NCBI GenBank assembly: GCA_020161295.1
Contig: JAIUOA010000010.1
Span: 1 to 64,000, forward strand
Reading direction: 5' to 3'
DNA from: Bacillota bacterium
GTDB lineage: Bacteria; Bacillota; Clostridia; Peptostreptococcales; Acidaminobacteraceae
DNA: 64,000 bases
Of this stretch, positions 34,316 to 42,685 are shown piece by piece. The notes under the pieces are model-generated. The model searched no databases and had not been told where the DNA came from. It saw only the letters and a list, made by a program, of their open reading frames with translations. The translations under genes were made by a program, and so were the position numbers. The stretch's first letter is position 1; each line of letters opens with the position of its first letter.

Positions 34316-34678
34316 TTATTCTAAATTGATGGTGCAAAGCGTGAGGTATTTATCCTTATCAGCAAGGCGTTCACGGTCGTTGAGTAGCCTAGGATAGTTA
34401 GGCAGATTTGCCGATAAATCCTTTAGGAGTTGATTAAGATAGGACGACTGCTCGGTTAAACGATAGAATACAAACTTCTCTCTTCGTTCGTCCACCACGA
34501 TGCCCATATCTCGTAATTTTGAAAGATTTTTTGATACTTTCGGCTGAGGTTGGTCTAAAATGCCGCATAGCTCGCAGACACATAAAGGCTCAGCGGTTAA
34601 TAGCATCAAAATTCTTAGCCGGGTTTCATCAGATAGTAATTTATATAGGCCAGTTAGGCCTTGAAGTGAGGGGATCAT
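34316..34678 (-). CDS. ArsR/SmtB-family repressor with arsenite-type cysteine motif
   Basis: Winged-helix repressor of 120 residues. Cys33, Cys35 and Cys38 in LCVCELC match the Cys32-Val-Cys34-Asp-Leu-Cys37 arsenite site of E. coli ArsR, in the helix before the recognition helix (PQPKVSKNLSKLRDMG). This points to trivalent arsenic or antimony as inducer. It heads the operon with the permease and small thioredoxin. The divergent DUF2703 gene and a CATATG-N2-CATATG repeat in the shared gap suggest control in both directions. Confidence 0.88.
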   Translation of the reverse strand: MIPSLQGLTGLYKLLSDETRLRILMLLTAEPLCVCELCGILDQPQPKVSKNLSKLRDMGIVVDERREKFVFYRLTEQSSYLNQLLKDLSANLPNYPRLLNDRERLADKDKYLTLCTINLE

Positions 34679-34698
34679 AAACGCTCCTTATTGATACA

Positions 34699-34712
34699 CA
34701 TATGCACATATG
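34699..34712. promoter_or_regulatory. Likely ArsR operator
   Basis: CATATG-CA-CATATG stands in the 103-base gap between the divergent arsR and DUF2703 genes, 21 bases from the arsR start. Short, symmetric AT-rich repeats are usual for ArsR-family sites. Binding is inferred. Confidence 0.5.
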
Positions 34713-34781
34713 GTAATATGTAGATGACAAATAAAGCATAATTGTTGAACGAAATTTTGTCAAGTCCATAAGGAGGAGATA

Positions 34782-35267
34782 ATGATCCCATTTACTGATT
34801 TACTAACCCCTATGAAAATTGAATACATTTATTTGGATTTGGAAAGCTGTAGCCGGTGCATGCTAGCAGAAAAGGATTTAATGGAAGCGCTTTCAGAACT
34901 GGAAAAACCTATGAAGCGACTGGGAATCCGATTTGATGTCGTCACGAAACAGATAGAAAATGAAGAAGAGGCCGCAGCATACAGGTTTTATAGCTCACCA
35001 ACCGTGCGAGCAAATGGAATCGATTTACTAGGCGCCATCGAAGAAAATGATTGTGCCGATTGCTCAGAAATTTCTGGGACGCTTACACAGTGCCGAACCT
35101 TTATCTATAAAGGCATGAAATACGATTCCCCACCTGTGCCGATGCTAATGGAAGCGATTTTAAAGGTCTATTTTGGCCTCTGTGATGTAAAAACTGAGGC
35201 GGATTATAAGATTCCTGAAAATCTAAAATCCTTTTTCGATGGAAAGCGAAAAAAGATTGTCAAATAA
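34782..35267 (+). CDS. DUF2703 cysteine-rich thioredoxin-like protein
   Basis: Protein of 161 residues resembling DUF2703 (PF10865). It begins with a thioredoxin-like strand, then SCSRCMLAEKDL with a C-x2-C pair, a possible cis-proline in YSSPTVRANGIDLLGAI, and a second C-x2-C (CADC) near residue 90. The start has AAGGAGG ahead. It is divergent from arsR and across a likely ArsR operator, so it is probably induced together with the permease operon. Function is unknown; metal(loid) binding or redox chemistry at the cysteines is possible. Confidence 0.75.
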   Translation: MIPFTDLLTPMKIEYIYLDLESCSRCMLAEKDLMEALSELEKPMKRLGIRFDVVTKQIENEEEAAAYRFYSSPTVRANGIDLLGAIEENDCADCSEISGTLTQCRTFIYKGMKYDSPPVPMLMEAILKVYFGLCDVKTEADYKIPENLKSFFDGKRKKIVK

Positions 35268-35286
35268 ACAGCGGTTAAGATACAAT
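35257..35286 (+). promoter_or_regulatory. Promoter for the PhoB/PhoR-type genes
   Basis: TTGTCA (35257-35262), an 18-base spacer and TACAAT (35281-35286). It overlaps the end of the DUF2703 gene. Confidence 0.6.
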
Positions 35287-35350
35287 GAGCACATAAGGAC
35301 CTCACTGAGATTGCTACAAAATCTGGCGAATGCTGTATTGAGAGGTAAAT

Positions 35351-36049
35351 ATGAATAAGAACAAATTGCTGATCGTGGACGATGAAATCCATATCCTGGA
35401 GCTCCTCAGGTATAATCTGGAGAGTAACGGCTTCGAAGTGATCGAGGCGCAATCCGGCGAACAAGCGCTGGACATCGTGAAATCTCAGTCGTTAAATGGG
35501 GTGATTTTAGATTTGATGCTTCCAGGAATTGATGGCATCGAGGTGCTGAAGCAAATTCGTAGCTCTGAACAGATGGATTTACCAGTCATCATGCTGACAG
35601 CAAAAAACGAAGAGATCGACGCGGTAATCGGCCTAGAGATGGGGGCTGACGATTATATCGGAAAGCCATTTAGAACCAGAGAACTGATTTCTAGAGTGAA
35701 ATCAGTGCTGAGACGTGCCCAGTTTAAACGCGAAACCAACCTGGCTGTATTAGAGGTGCCTTCGCAAGGGCTGTTTATCAGCTCGGAAACCCATCAGATC
35801 TTTAACGATGGACAGGAGCTCAGTCTTACGCTTAAAGAGTATGAGCTGCTAGAAAAGCTGATGCAATATCCAAACCGGGTATTTACCAGAGATGAGCTTT
35901 TAGAGAGCATTTGGGGATACGATTACGTAGGGGAAACGCGAACAGTGGATGTCCATATCCGTCAGTTACGTAAAAAGGTTGAAAAAGACGATAAGAATCC
36001 TGAACGCATTCAGACGGTTCGTGGCATCGGCTATAAATACAAACCATAA
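35351..36049 (+). CDS. phoB: PhoB/PhoP-type response regulator of the phosphate regulon
   Basis: OmpR-family regulator of 232 residues. The receiver has Asp10-Asp11, phospho-acceptor Asp54 (VILDLMLPGIDGIEVL) and Lys in GKPFRTREL. The winged helix ends in WGYDYVGETRTVDVHIRQLRKKVE and TVRGIGYKY. ATG follows GAGAGG. It is followed by a PAS-containing kinase and then pst-phoU with a PHO-box repeat, so its role in phosphate starvation is well supported by context. Confidence 0.9.
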   Translation: MNKNKLLIVDDEIHILELLRYNLESNGFEVIEAQSGEQALDIVKSQSLNGVILDLMLPGIDGIEVLKQIRSSEQMDLPVIMLTAKNEEIDAVIGLEMGADDYIGKPFRTRELISRVKSVLRRAQFKRETNLAVLEVPSQGLFISSETHQIFNDGQELSLTLKEYELLEKLMQYPNRVFTRDELLESIWGYDYVGETRTVDVHIRQLRKKVEKDDKNPERIQTVRGIGYKYKP

Positions 36050-36060
36050 GAGGAAGCATA

Positions 36061-37818
36061 ATGCGTAAAAAAATCGTTGCCTCCTATATATTGCTCATCA
36101 TCATATTGACGCTGACCTTTAGCCTCATCATGATGCGAAGCTTTAATAACATGATGACCCTTCAAATTCAAGAGCGTTTTTTGAATGAAGGATTACTGGT
36201 GAAGACGCTGTTTCAAAAGTCATATGAAGCCCGTGGTGCTGAACCCTTTGATTTTATGGGGTTTGTAGCTGAAGTACACGATGAAACCCGGACGCGGATC
36301 ACCATTATCGATGAAACGGGCGTGGTCTTAGCCGATACGCATGAAAATCCCGCTAAGATGAATAATCATCTAAACCGTGAAGAGGTCTCGAATGCCGTTT
36401 CCACTGGGATGCCCAGTACTTCTGTCAGGTACAGTAACACCGTTAAAGCGGATTTTATGTATGTGGCTGTCCCAGTGAAAATCGATGACACGCGATTTAT
36501 CGTCAGGGTTTCGAAACAACTGGTGGAAATCCAGCTCGTGAACACGCAGATTATCAACGCGTCCGTATTTTCCATGATTAGTGCGGCCATTATCGCAGTG
36601 GTGTTATCGCTTTACGTCTCTAAGAAGATTACGAAACCCATCGACACACTTACAGTGGCAGCAAACGAAATCGCTGATGGCGATTTCGGTAGAAAGATTT
36701 ATATCACGGCGCAGGATCAAATTGGTGAACTCGCAATAGCATTCAATAAAATGAGTTCCAACCTTAATACTTCCATGAACGAACTGAAGCATCGGAATGT
36801 GGAGTTGGAAGCGATTCTCAACAGCATGATCAACGGCATCATCGCCGTGGATCAGAATAAAAATATCATCATGATCAATAAATTCTGCTTCGAAATTTTG
36901 GGCTTACCCATAGACTATGTGGTTCAAAACGAATCCATGTATAAAATCGTCAGAAACGATGAAGTGGCGAAGATGGTTGAGGAGTCCATGGTCAGTGGCA
37001 TGAGTCAAGTTCGCGAGATGCCGTATGTGCATATCGATAAAATCTTGAGAATTTACGTGAACCCGATTATTACATTAGAACGGGAAATCATCGGCAGCAT
37101 CATCGTCATCCAAGATGTCACGCAAGTAAGAAAGCTGGAGCAGATGCGAAGCGACTTCGTTTCGAACGTCTCACACGAGCTCAAAACACCCCTTACCTCC
37201 ATTAGAGGGTTCGTGGACACGCTAAAAAACGGCGCGATTAATCAACCGGAAACTGCCAGACGCTTTTTAGATATCATCGATATCGAGTCCGATCGCCTCT
37301 ACAGGCTTATAAACGATATTCTGCTTTTATCCGAAATCGAGAGCATGGACCGAGAACCAGAATCTCAGGCGGTTGACCTGCAAAGCGTGGTAGAGGAGGT
37401 CTTCGACATCCTCGATCAAAAGGCTTCAGATAAGAAGCTTAAGCTGAACACCACATTTGAACAGCGTTTTACGATTATGGCTAATCGCGACCGAATCAAG
37501 CAAATGTTCATCAATCTCGTGGACAATGCCATCAAATACACTGAACGAGGTGAAGTCAGTGTCAACGTGTCAAGTTACGGCTCATGGATTCGAATCCATG
37601 TGCGCGATACGGGTATCGGGTTTGCTGAAATCCATAAGGACCGATTATTCGAACGGTTTTACCGTGCCGATAAAGGCAGAAGCCGATCACAGGGTGGCAC
37701 TGGCTTAGGATTATCCATCGTGAAACACATCGTGTTGTTATACAGAGGTAAAATCTCTGTGGAATCGGCACCAGGTGAAGGTACGACCTTTGAAATACTA
37801 TTACCAAAACAGTCATAA
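36061..37818 (+). CDS. phoR: PhoR-type phosphate-regulon sensor kinase
   Basis: Membrane kinase of 585 residues, 11 bases after the regulator gene. TM1 is at about residues 7-28, an extracellular domain follows, then TM2 at about 163-187, HAMP (about 188-240), PAS (about 250-355), HisKA with the phospho-acceptor in SNVSHELKTPLTSIRGF, and an HATPase with DNAIKYTERGEV, DTGIGFAE and GGTGLGLSIVKHIV. The HAMP-PAS-HisKA order is that of Gram-positive PhoR, which reads cell-wall or Pst signals. A terminator follows. Confidence 0.9.
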   Translation: MRKKIVASYILLIIILTLTFSLIMMRSFNNMMTLQIQERFLNEGLLVKTLFQKSYEARGAEPFDFMGFVAEVHDETRTRITIIDETGVVLADTHENPAKMNNHLNREEVSNAVSTGMPSTSVRYSNTVKADFMYVAVPVKIDDTRFIVRVSKQLVEIQLVNTQIINASVFSMISAAIIAVVLSLYVSKKITKPIDTLTVAANEIADGDFGRKIYITAQDQIGELAIAFNKMSSNLNTSMNELKHRNVELEAILNSMINGIIAVDQNKNIIMINKFCFEILGLPIDYVVQNESMYKIVRNDEVAKMVEESMVSGMSQVREMPYVHIDKILRIYVNPIITLEREIIGSIIVIQDVTQVRKLEQMRSDFVSNVSHELKTPLTSIRGFVDTLKNGAINQPETARRFLDIIDIESDRLYRLINDILLLSEIESMDREPESQAVDLQSVVEEVFDILDQKASDKKLKLNTTFEQRFTIMANRDRIKQMFINLVDNAIKYTERGEVSVNVSSYGSWIRIHVRDTGIGFAEIHKDRLFERFYRADKGRSRSQGGTGLGLSIVKHIVLLYRGKISVESAPGEGTTFEILLPKQS

Positions 37819-37858
37819 ACCATCGAAAAAACCTTTTAGAATGTAAAATAAAATGATG

Positions 37859-37895
37859 AAGTTCCCTATTTTTAAACAAATAGGGAACTTTTTTG
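37859..37895 (+). terminator. Terminator after the sensor kinase gene
   Basis: AAGTTCCCTATTT (37859-37871) pairs perfectly with AAATAGGGAACTT (37878-37890), followed by T. Confidence 0.92.
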
Positions 37896-37917
37896 TGTTT
37901 TTGAATAAAATCGATAC

Positions 37918-37956
37918 TTAACACAGACTTAACATAGCGGTTATTTGAACCTAACA
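37918..37956 (+). promoter_or_regulatory. PHO box upstream of pstS
   Basis: TTAACA at 37918-37923 and again at 37929-37934 are spaced by one helical turn (11 bases). CTAACA at 37951-37956 stands in the same phase. Such direct repeats are the known binding pattern of Firmicute PhoP/PhoB. A weak TTACATTAACG follows. The -10 is not clear. Confidence 0.78.
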
Positions 37957-38069
37957 TTGGACTGTTACATTAACGGTGTAGCGAATCTCAGTAACAAAAC
38001 GAATCAAACAATTGAATTTAAAATCAAATGAAAATGAAAATTAAAGAATTAAATTGGAGGAATTTATCA

Positions 38070-39098
38070 ATGAAACAGATTAAGAAGTTAGGATTACTTA
38101 TTGTGGCGTTTGTCATGATCTTTACCTTGACAGCGTGCGGTGCGTCAGACGATCAAGCAACTGAAGCGACCACTGCAGCAGCAGGTGCAGAAACCACAGC
38201 AGCAACTGAAGCAAAAGTTGAGCTTGAAGGACAAGTTATCGTAGACGGATCAGGTACAGTATATCCACTTATGGCAAATATCGCTGAAAACTATATGACA
38301 GAAGTACAACCATCAGTAAGCGTACAAGTAGGCCGTGCAGGCTCAAGTGCTGGTTTTAAAAAGTTTATTCCAGGTGAAACCGATTTATCGGATGCTTCAA
38401 GAAAAATTAAAGATGAAGAAGTAGCACAGCTCGAAGAGAAAGACCTTAAAATGGACGAGAACGTCATGGAAATCAAGTTAGCTTATGATGGTCTTACATT
38501 CGTCATCAACAAAGAGAACACTTGGGCAGCTGAAATGACTCAGGAAGAAATCATCAATATGTTCTTATCAGGCAAGTACAAAGAAAACGATGTGGTACTT
38601 TGGTCAGATATCAGAGCTGAGTGGCCAGCTGAAGAAGTGAAATTCTACGGTCCAAACGAAAACCACGGAACATACGAATTCTTCTACGAAGGCGTTCTTA
38701 AAAAAGAAGCCATGGTAACCACTGCAAACCTTCAACAAGAGTACTCAACATTAGTTGACCTCGTATCAAAAGATAAAAATGCCATCGCATTCTTCGGTTT
38801 CGGATACTATGTAAACAACCAAGATAAACTCCAAGCAGTAAAAGTTGATTTCGGTAATGGTCCAGTGGCACCAGAGCTAGCAACCATCGGTGAAGATCTT
38901 CCTTATGCAGGCTTCACAAGACTTGTGTACACATACCTTAACCTCGACTACGCAAAAGAAAAACCACAAGTACTTGATTTTGCTAAGTTCGTCGTATCGC
39001 CAGAAGGCGCTGCAAAGTTAGCGGGAGATAATGGTTTCGCACCACTTCCAAGTGAAATTTATAGCGAGTACTTAACGAAGCTTGAGTCTTTAAAATAA
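38070..39098 (+). CDS. pstS: Phosphate-binding lipoprotein
   Basis: Extracellular phosphate-binding lipoprotein of 342 residues for the Pst importer. The lipobox TLTAC is followed by a low-complexity linker rich in Thr, Ala and Glu. The phosphate loop DGSGTVYPLM and the GRAGSSAGFKKFIPGETDLSDASR segment (Ser, Arg, Asp ligands) are typical. ATG at 38070 is 9 bases after GGAGG; the in-frame ATG upstream at 38028 lacks a signal-peptide-like start. The gene is preceded by a PHO box, and a strong hairpin after the stop probably protects or tapers its mRNA. Confidence 0.93.
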   Translation: MKQIKKLGLLIVAFVMIFTLTACGASDDQATEATTAAAGAETTAATEAKVELEGQVIVDGSGTVYPLMANIAENYMTEVQPSVSVQVGRAGSSAGFKKFIPGETDLSDASRKIKDEEVAQLEEKDLKMDENVMEIKLAYDGLTFVINKENTWAAEMTQEEIINMFLSGKYKENDVVLWSDIRAEWPAEEVKFYGPNENHGTYEFFYEGVLKKEAMVTTANLQQEYSTLVDLVSKDKNAIAFFGFGYYVNNQDKLQAVKVDFGNGPVAPELATIGEDLPYAGFTRLVYTYLNLDYAKEKPQVLDFAKFVVSPEGAAKLAGDNGFAPLPSEIYSEYLTKLESLK

Positions 39099-39103
39099 CC
39101 TAC

Positions 39104-39141
39104 GGACATAAGATGAGGGGGCAGTTCTCCTCATCTTATGT
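39104..39141 (+). terminator. Hairpin between pstS and pstC
   Basis: GACATAAGATGAGG (39104-39117) pairs perfectly with CCTCATCTTATGTC (39128-39141). No T-run follows, so it is more likely an mRNA-stabilising or partial-termination element, raising pstS over pstCAB. Confidence 0.6.
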
Positions 39142-39190
39142 CGCGTTTATAAACCCTAGAGAGAAAGAATATAAAGAAAGAAGTGAAATG

Positions 39191-40114
39191 ATGGAAAGTA
39201 AAACGACGATACGGGAACAAATCAGAACCAATATAGGCAAACGTAAAAATCGTACAGACCAAGTGATGCCTAAAGTGTTTCTCATGATGGCCAGTATATC
39301 CGTAATAACCACTTTAGGAATAATTTCGACTTTGGTATTTGATGCCGCGAAGTTTTTCAGTGAAGTGTCTCTGGTCGAATTTTTTAGTACAGAATTAGCC
39401 CCATTAGCAAAAGACCCAAAATTTGGCATCTTACCACTTATTAATGGTACGATTTTGTCATCGCTGATCGCCATGATGGTGGCCATTCCAGTGGGTATGG
39501 CAGCAGCCATGTACATGAGTGAGTTTGCCACTGCAAAAGTAAGAAAAATCGTTAAACCCATAATGGAAATTCTCGCGGGAATCCCCACCATCGTTTATGG
39601 ATTCTTTGCTTATTCATTTGTTACCCCCTTGTTAATGAAGCTTATTCCTACGCTGGAAGCTAAAAATGTCCTTAGTCCAGGAATTGTCATGGGCATCATG
39701 ATCATCCCCATGGTAGCCTCTTTATCCGAAGATGCCATGAGTGCAGTGCCAAATGCGCTTAGAGAAGGCGCTTACGGTCTGGGATCAACAAAATTCGAAG
39801 TGACCACTAAGGTCGTCGTACCATCGGCAATATCAGGCATCATGGCTTCGTTTGTTCTGGGAATTTCCAGAGCCATCGGAGAGACCATGATCGTGGCCAT
39901 CGCAAGCGGAAGCTCTAAGAATTTCACCTTCGATATCACCCAGTCCATGCAAACCATGACAGGCTATATCGTGGAATTCACCAGCGGCGACGCGGGTAGC
40001 GGGACGACCGGCTATTACAGTTTATATGCAGTCGGTTTGCTATTGTTTATTTTCACCTTTGTGATGAACCTTATCGCAAGGGCGATATCTAAAAAATTTA
40101 GAGAGGAGTATTAA
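39191..40114 (+). CDS. pstC: Phosphate ABC importer permease PstC
   Basis: Integral membrane permease of 307 residues with about six helices. An ABC-permease EAA-type loop (ALREGAYGLGSTKFEVTTKVV) lies near residue 205. MEILAGIPTIVYGFFA is typical of PstC. The start is the second ATG of a tandem pair (39188 and 39191); the ribosome-binding site is weak (GAAG), so the exact start is less certain, and the longer in-frame reading from 39113 is rejected since it covers the hairpin. PstA follows after 1 base. Confidence 0.9.
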   Translation: MESKTTIREQIRTNIGKRKNRTDQVMPKVFLMMASISVITTLGIISTLVFDAAKFFSEVSLVEFFSTELAPLAKDPKFGILPLINGTILSSLIAMMVAIPVGMAAAMYMSEFATAKVRKIVKPIMEILAGIPTIVYGFFAYSFVTPLLMKLIPTLEAKNVLSPGIVMGIMIIPMVASLSEDAMSAVPNALREGAYGLGSTKFEVTTKVVVPSAISGIMASFVLGISRAIGETMIVAIASGSSKNFTFDITQSMQTMTGYIVEFTSGDAGSGTTGYYSLYAVGLLLFIFTFVMNLIARAISKKFREEY

Positions 40115-40115
40115 T

Positions 40116-41045
40116 ATGATCCTCGAACAAACCCTTAATAAAAATGAAATGAAAGACTTAGAAAGAAATTCTAAGGTTCAAATAGACAAAAAACGGATTG
40201 AAAGACGTATTTTGATTAATAAAATAGCAAAAGTCATTTTTTCGTTATCCTTGGTGTTTGCGCTTATCGTACTGGCTATTTTACTTTATCGTATTGGATC
40301 GCAGAGCATCGGATGGCTTAATGGTGGATTTTTAACGCGTAATCTTTCCATTTTTCCAGAAAAAGCAGGCATAAAGGGAGCCATCATCGGCTCAGTCATG
40401 CTCATGATGATCGTTATCCCGGTCACATTGCTCGTGGGGGTATCGACGGCTATCTATCTCGAAGAGTACGCAAGTAAGAGCAAGATTCAAGATTTTATCA
40501 GGATTAACATTTCCAACCTCGCCAGCGTTCCTTCCGTAATCTTCGGCCTTTTAGGACTCGCGTTTTTCGGAAGATTGCTGAATCTGGGATCGAGTATTCT
40601 CGCTGGGGGCTTAACGCTTTCACTACTGGTTCTCCCCATCGTGGTGGTATCTAGCCAGGAAGCGATTAAAGCGGTTCCAAACTTTTTAAGAGAAGCTTCT
40701 TATGGGATGGGGGCTTCTAAATGGACGACCATACGCAAAGTGGTTTTACCTGTAGCGATTCCAGGGATCTTAACCGGCGCGATTCTTTCGATTTCACGCG
40801 CTATCGGCGAAACAGCGCCACTGGTCGTATTAGGGATTCCGGCTCTTATTATGAAAGTGCCAACCTCGATCATGGATGATTTTACAGCACTCCCGATTCA
40901 GATCTATTACTGGACACTGGACACAGTGCTCACACCCGAGTATGCAAACCTCGCAGCGGCGACGATTATCGTATTACTGGTTACGCTGTTCTTGATGAAT
41001 GCCATCGCCATCATCATAAGGAACAAATCTCAAAAAAGCTATTAA
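40116..41045 (+). CDS. pstA: Phosphate ABC importer permease PstA
   Basis: Integral membrane partner of PstC, 309 residues with about six helices. The [23 protein letters not shown] segment and the EAA-like loop [22 protein letters not shown] are diagnostic. The start codon comes immediately after pstC, with GAGGAG ahead, so the two are translationally coupled. An N-terminal charged extension of about 40 residues precedes the first helix. Confidence 0.92.
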   Translation: MILEQTLNKNEMKDLERNSKVQIDKKRIERRILINKIAKVIFSLSLVFALIVLAILLYRIGSQSIGWLNGGFLTRNLSIFPEKAGIKGAIIGSVMLMMIVIPVTLLVGVSTAIYLEEYASKSKIQDFIRINISNLASVPSVIFGLLGLAFFGRLLNLGSSILAGGLTLSLLVLPIVVVSSQEAIKAVPNFLREASYGMGASKWTTIRKVVLPVAIPGILTGAILSISRAIGETAPLVVLGIPALIMKVPTSIMDDFTALPIQIYYWTLDTVLTPEYANLAAATIIVLLVTLFLMNAIAIIIRNKSQKSY

Positions 41046-41061
41046 CTCAAGGAGGATAAAA

Positions 41062-41835
41062 GTGAGTCAACTTTATGATAATAAAACGGTTTATGATGTA
41101 CGCGACCTCAACCTTTGGTACGGGAACGACCAAGCACTTAAAAACATCAACATGAAAATCAATAAAAACGAAGTGACCGCCATCATTGGCCCATCAGGCT
41201 GTGGTAAATCGACTTTTATTAAAACGTTAAATCGTATGATCGAAAATATACCAAGCGTGCGCACGGAAGGTGAAATCCTTTACCATGGCATCAACATTTT
41301 CGATAAGATCATGCGCGTAGAAGAACTGAGAACGCGCGTGGGGATGGTTTTCCAAAAGCCGAATCCTTTTCCGAAGTCCATTTATGAGAACGTCTTATAC
41401 GGTCCTAAAATTCACGGTGTTAAAGATAAAGCGTCACTTGAAGAAATATTGGAAACCAGTTTAAAGAGCGCCGCATTATGGGATGAAGTAAAAGATCGTC
41501 TCCATGATAACGCTTATGGCCTTTCAGGTGGTCAGCAGCAGCGTCTTTGCATCGCCAGAGCACTGGCTGTACAGCCAGATGTCATCCTGATGGATGAGCC
41601 TACATCGGCACTGGATCCTATCGCCACTGCTAAAATCGAAGAGCTGATCGATAGCCTGAAAGCGGATTATTCCATTAGTATCGTGACACACTCCATGCAA
41701 CAGGCAGGTAGAATTTCTGATAAAACGGCATTCTTTTTAATGGGTGAGCTAGTGGAATTCGGAAACACGGAAGTGATTTTCTCTAACCCTAGGGATAAAA
41801 GAACGGAAGATTACATTACTGGCCGTTTCGGTTGA
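41062..41835 (+). CDS. pstB: Phosphate ABC importer ATPase
   Basis: Cytosolic ATPase of 257 residues powering Pst. Walker [10 protein letters not shown]-loop [15 protein letters not shown] (typical PstB), signature [15 protein letters not shown], Walker [14 protein letters not shown] and the switch His in [10 protein letters not shown] are all intact. The start is GTG with AAGGAGGA ahead. It follows pstA by 16 bases and precedes phoU by 27. Confidence 0.95.
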   Translation: MSQLYDNKTVYDVRDLNLWYGNDQALKNINMKINKNEVTAIIGPSGCGKSTFIKTLNRMIENIPSVRTEGEILYHGINIFDKIMRVEELRTRVGMVFQKPNPFPKSIYENVLYGPKIHGVKDKASLEEILETSLKSAALWDEVKDRLHDNAYGLSGGQQQRLCIARALAVQPDVILMDEPTSALDPIATAKIEELIDSLKADYSISIVTHSMQQAGRISDKTAFFLMGELVEFGNTEVIFSNPRDKRTEDYITGRFG

Positions 41836-41862
41836 TTAATTATGAAAATAAGGAGTATTTAG

Positions 41863-42519
41863 ATGAGAGCACCGCTTGAAAATGAATTGAGATCGATCCA
41901 AGTCGATATCATCAGAATGGGCACCTTAATCGAAAAAACCATAGAAGACACCATCAATGCGTTGGTAAACAGGGATTTGAACCTCGCACAAACCATCGCC
42001 GCAAACGACGACCAGTTCGACCAAATGGAGCTGGAAATCGAAAACAAATGCATCTACCTCATCGCACGTCAGCAGCCTGTGGCATCCGACCTTAGAAAGA
42101 TTTTTTCTGTGGTGAAAATCGTCACGGACCTCGAGCGCATCGCAGATCACTGTCAGGACATCTCCAAGCTTACCATCGATCTCGCAAAAAAGGAGTATGT
42201 TAAGCCTTTGGTGGACATCCCTAAGATGGCGAAGCAAGTGAAGGACATGGTCCGTATGACCATCGACTGTTATATTGATCAGGATGTGGAAAAAAGCAAG
42301 GCAGTCTGCGCATCGGATGACATCGTGGATGATTTCTTTAAGGTTATCGTCGATGATCTTGAACTGGTCATGAAGCAAAAACCAGATGAGGTTAAACAGT
42401 GCATGGACTTCATGATGATTGCTAAGTATCTCGAGCGCATGGCGGATCATGCCACTAACGTCGCTGAGTGGGTAATCTACAGTGTTGAAGGCACTCATTT
42501 CGAAGGAAACAACTCGTAA
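41863..42519 (+). CDS. phoU: Phosphate regulon modulator PhoU
   Basis: Cytosolic helical protein of 218 residues made of two PhoU repeats, each with a DLERIADHCQDI or YLERMADHATNV metal-binding motif. PhoU holds back Pst and the PhoR kinase when phosphate is ample. It is the last gene of pstSCAB-phoU and is followed by a terminator. Confidence 0.94.
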   Translation: MRAPLENELRSIQVDIIRMGTLIEKTIEDTINALVNRDLNLAQTIAANDDQFDQMELEIENKCIYLIARQQPVASDLRKIFSVVKIVTDLERIADHCQDISKLTIDLAKKEYVKPLVDIPKMAKQVKDMVRMTIDCYIDQDVEKSKAVCASDDIVDDFFKVIVDDLELVMKQKPDEVKQCMDFMMIAKYLERMADHATNVAEWVIYSVEGTHFEGNNS

Positions 42520-42567
42520 TCGTCAGGAACACCCTAACAAACCATCATATCCTTCTCTATAAGGATT

Positions 42568-42605
42568 GCAGTAAGGCCAACTTTCGGCTTTACTGCATTT
42601 TTTTT
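42568..42605 (+). terminator. Terminator after phoU
   Basis: GCAGTAAGGCC (42568-42578) pairs with GGCTTTACTGC (42586-42596), one G-U pair, followed by nine or more T. It closes the pst operon. Confidence 0.9.
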
Positions 42606-42647
42606 GAGAATCATTATCGCGGATTGATGATGGAAATGCCGCGAGTA

Positions 42648-42656
42648 TGATATAAT
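42648..42656 (+). promoter_or_regulatory. Extended -10 promoter
   Basis: TGATATAAT lies 30 bases before the cysteine desulfurase start. No good -35 is seen. Confidence 0.6.
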
Positions 42657-42685
42657 AATTTTAATATGGAAATTTCGAGGGTCGA

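Noticed and set aside
33342..34397. Several plus-strand reading frames opposite the DUF318 permease and arsR
   Set aside because: They are antisense shadows of membrane-protein codons with no independent start signals.
41926..42498. Open reading frame of 190 codons antisense to phoU
   Set aside because: The plus strand clearly encodes PhoU, and the antisense protein shows no family features or ribosome-binding site.
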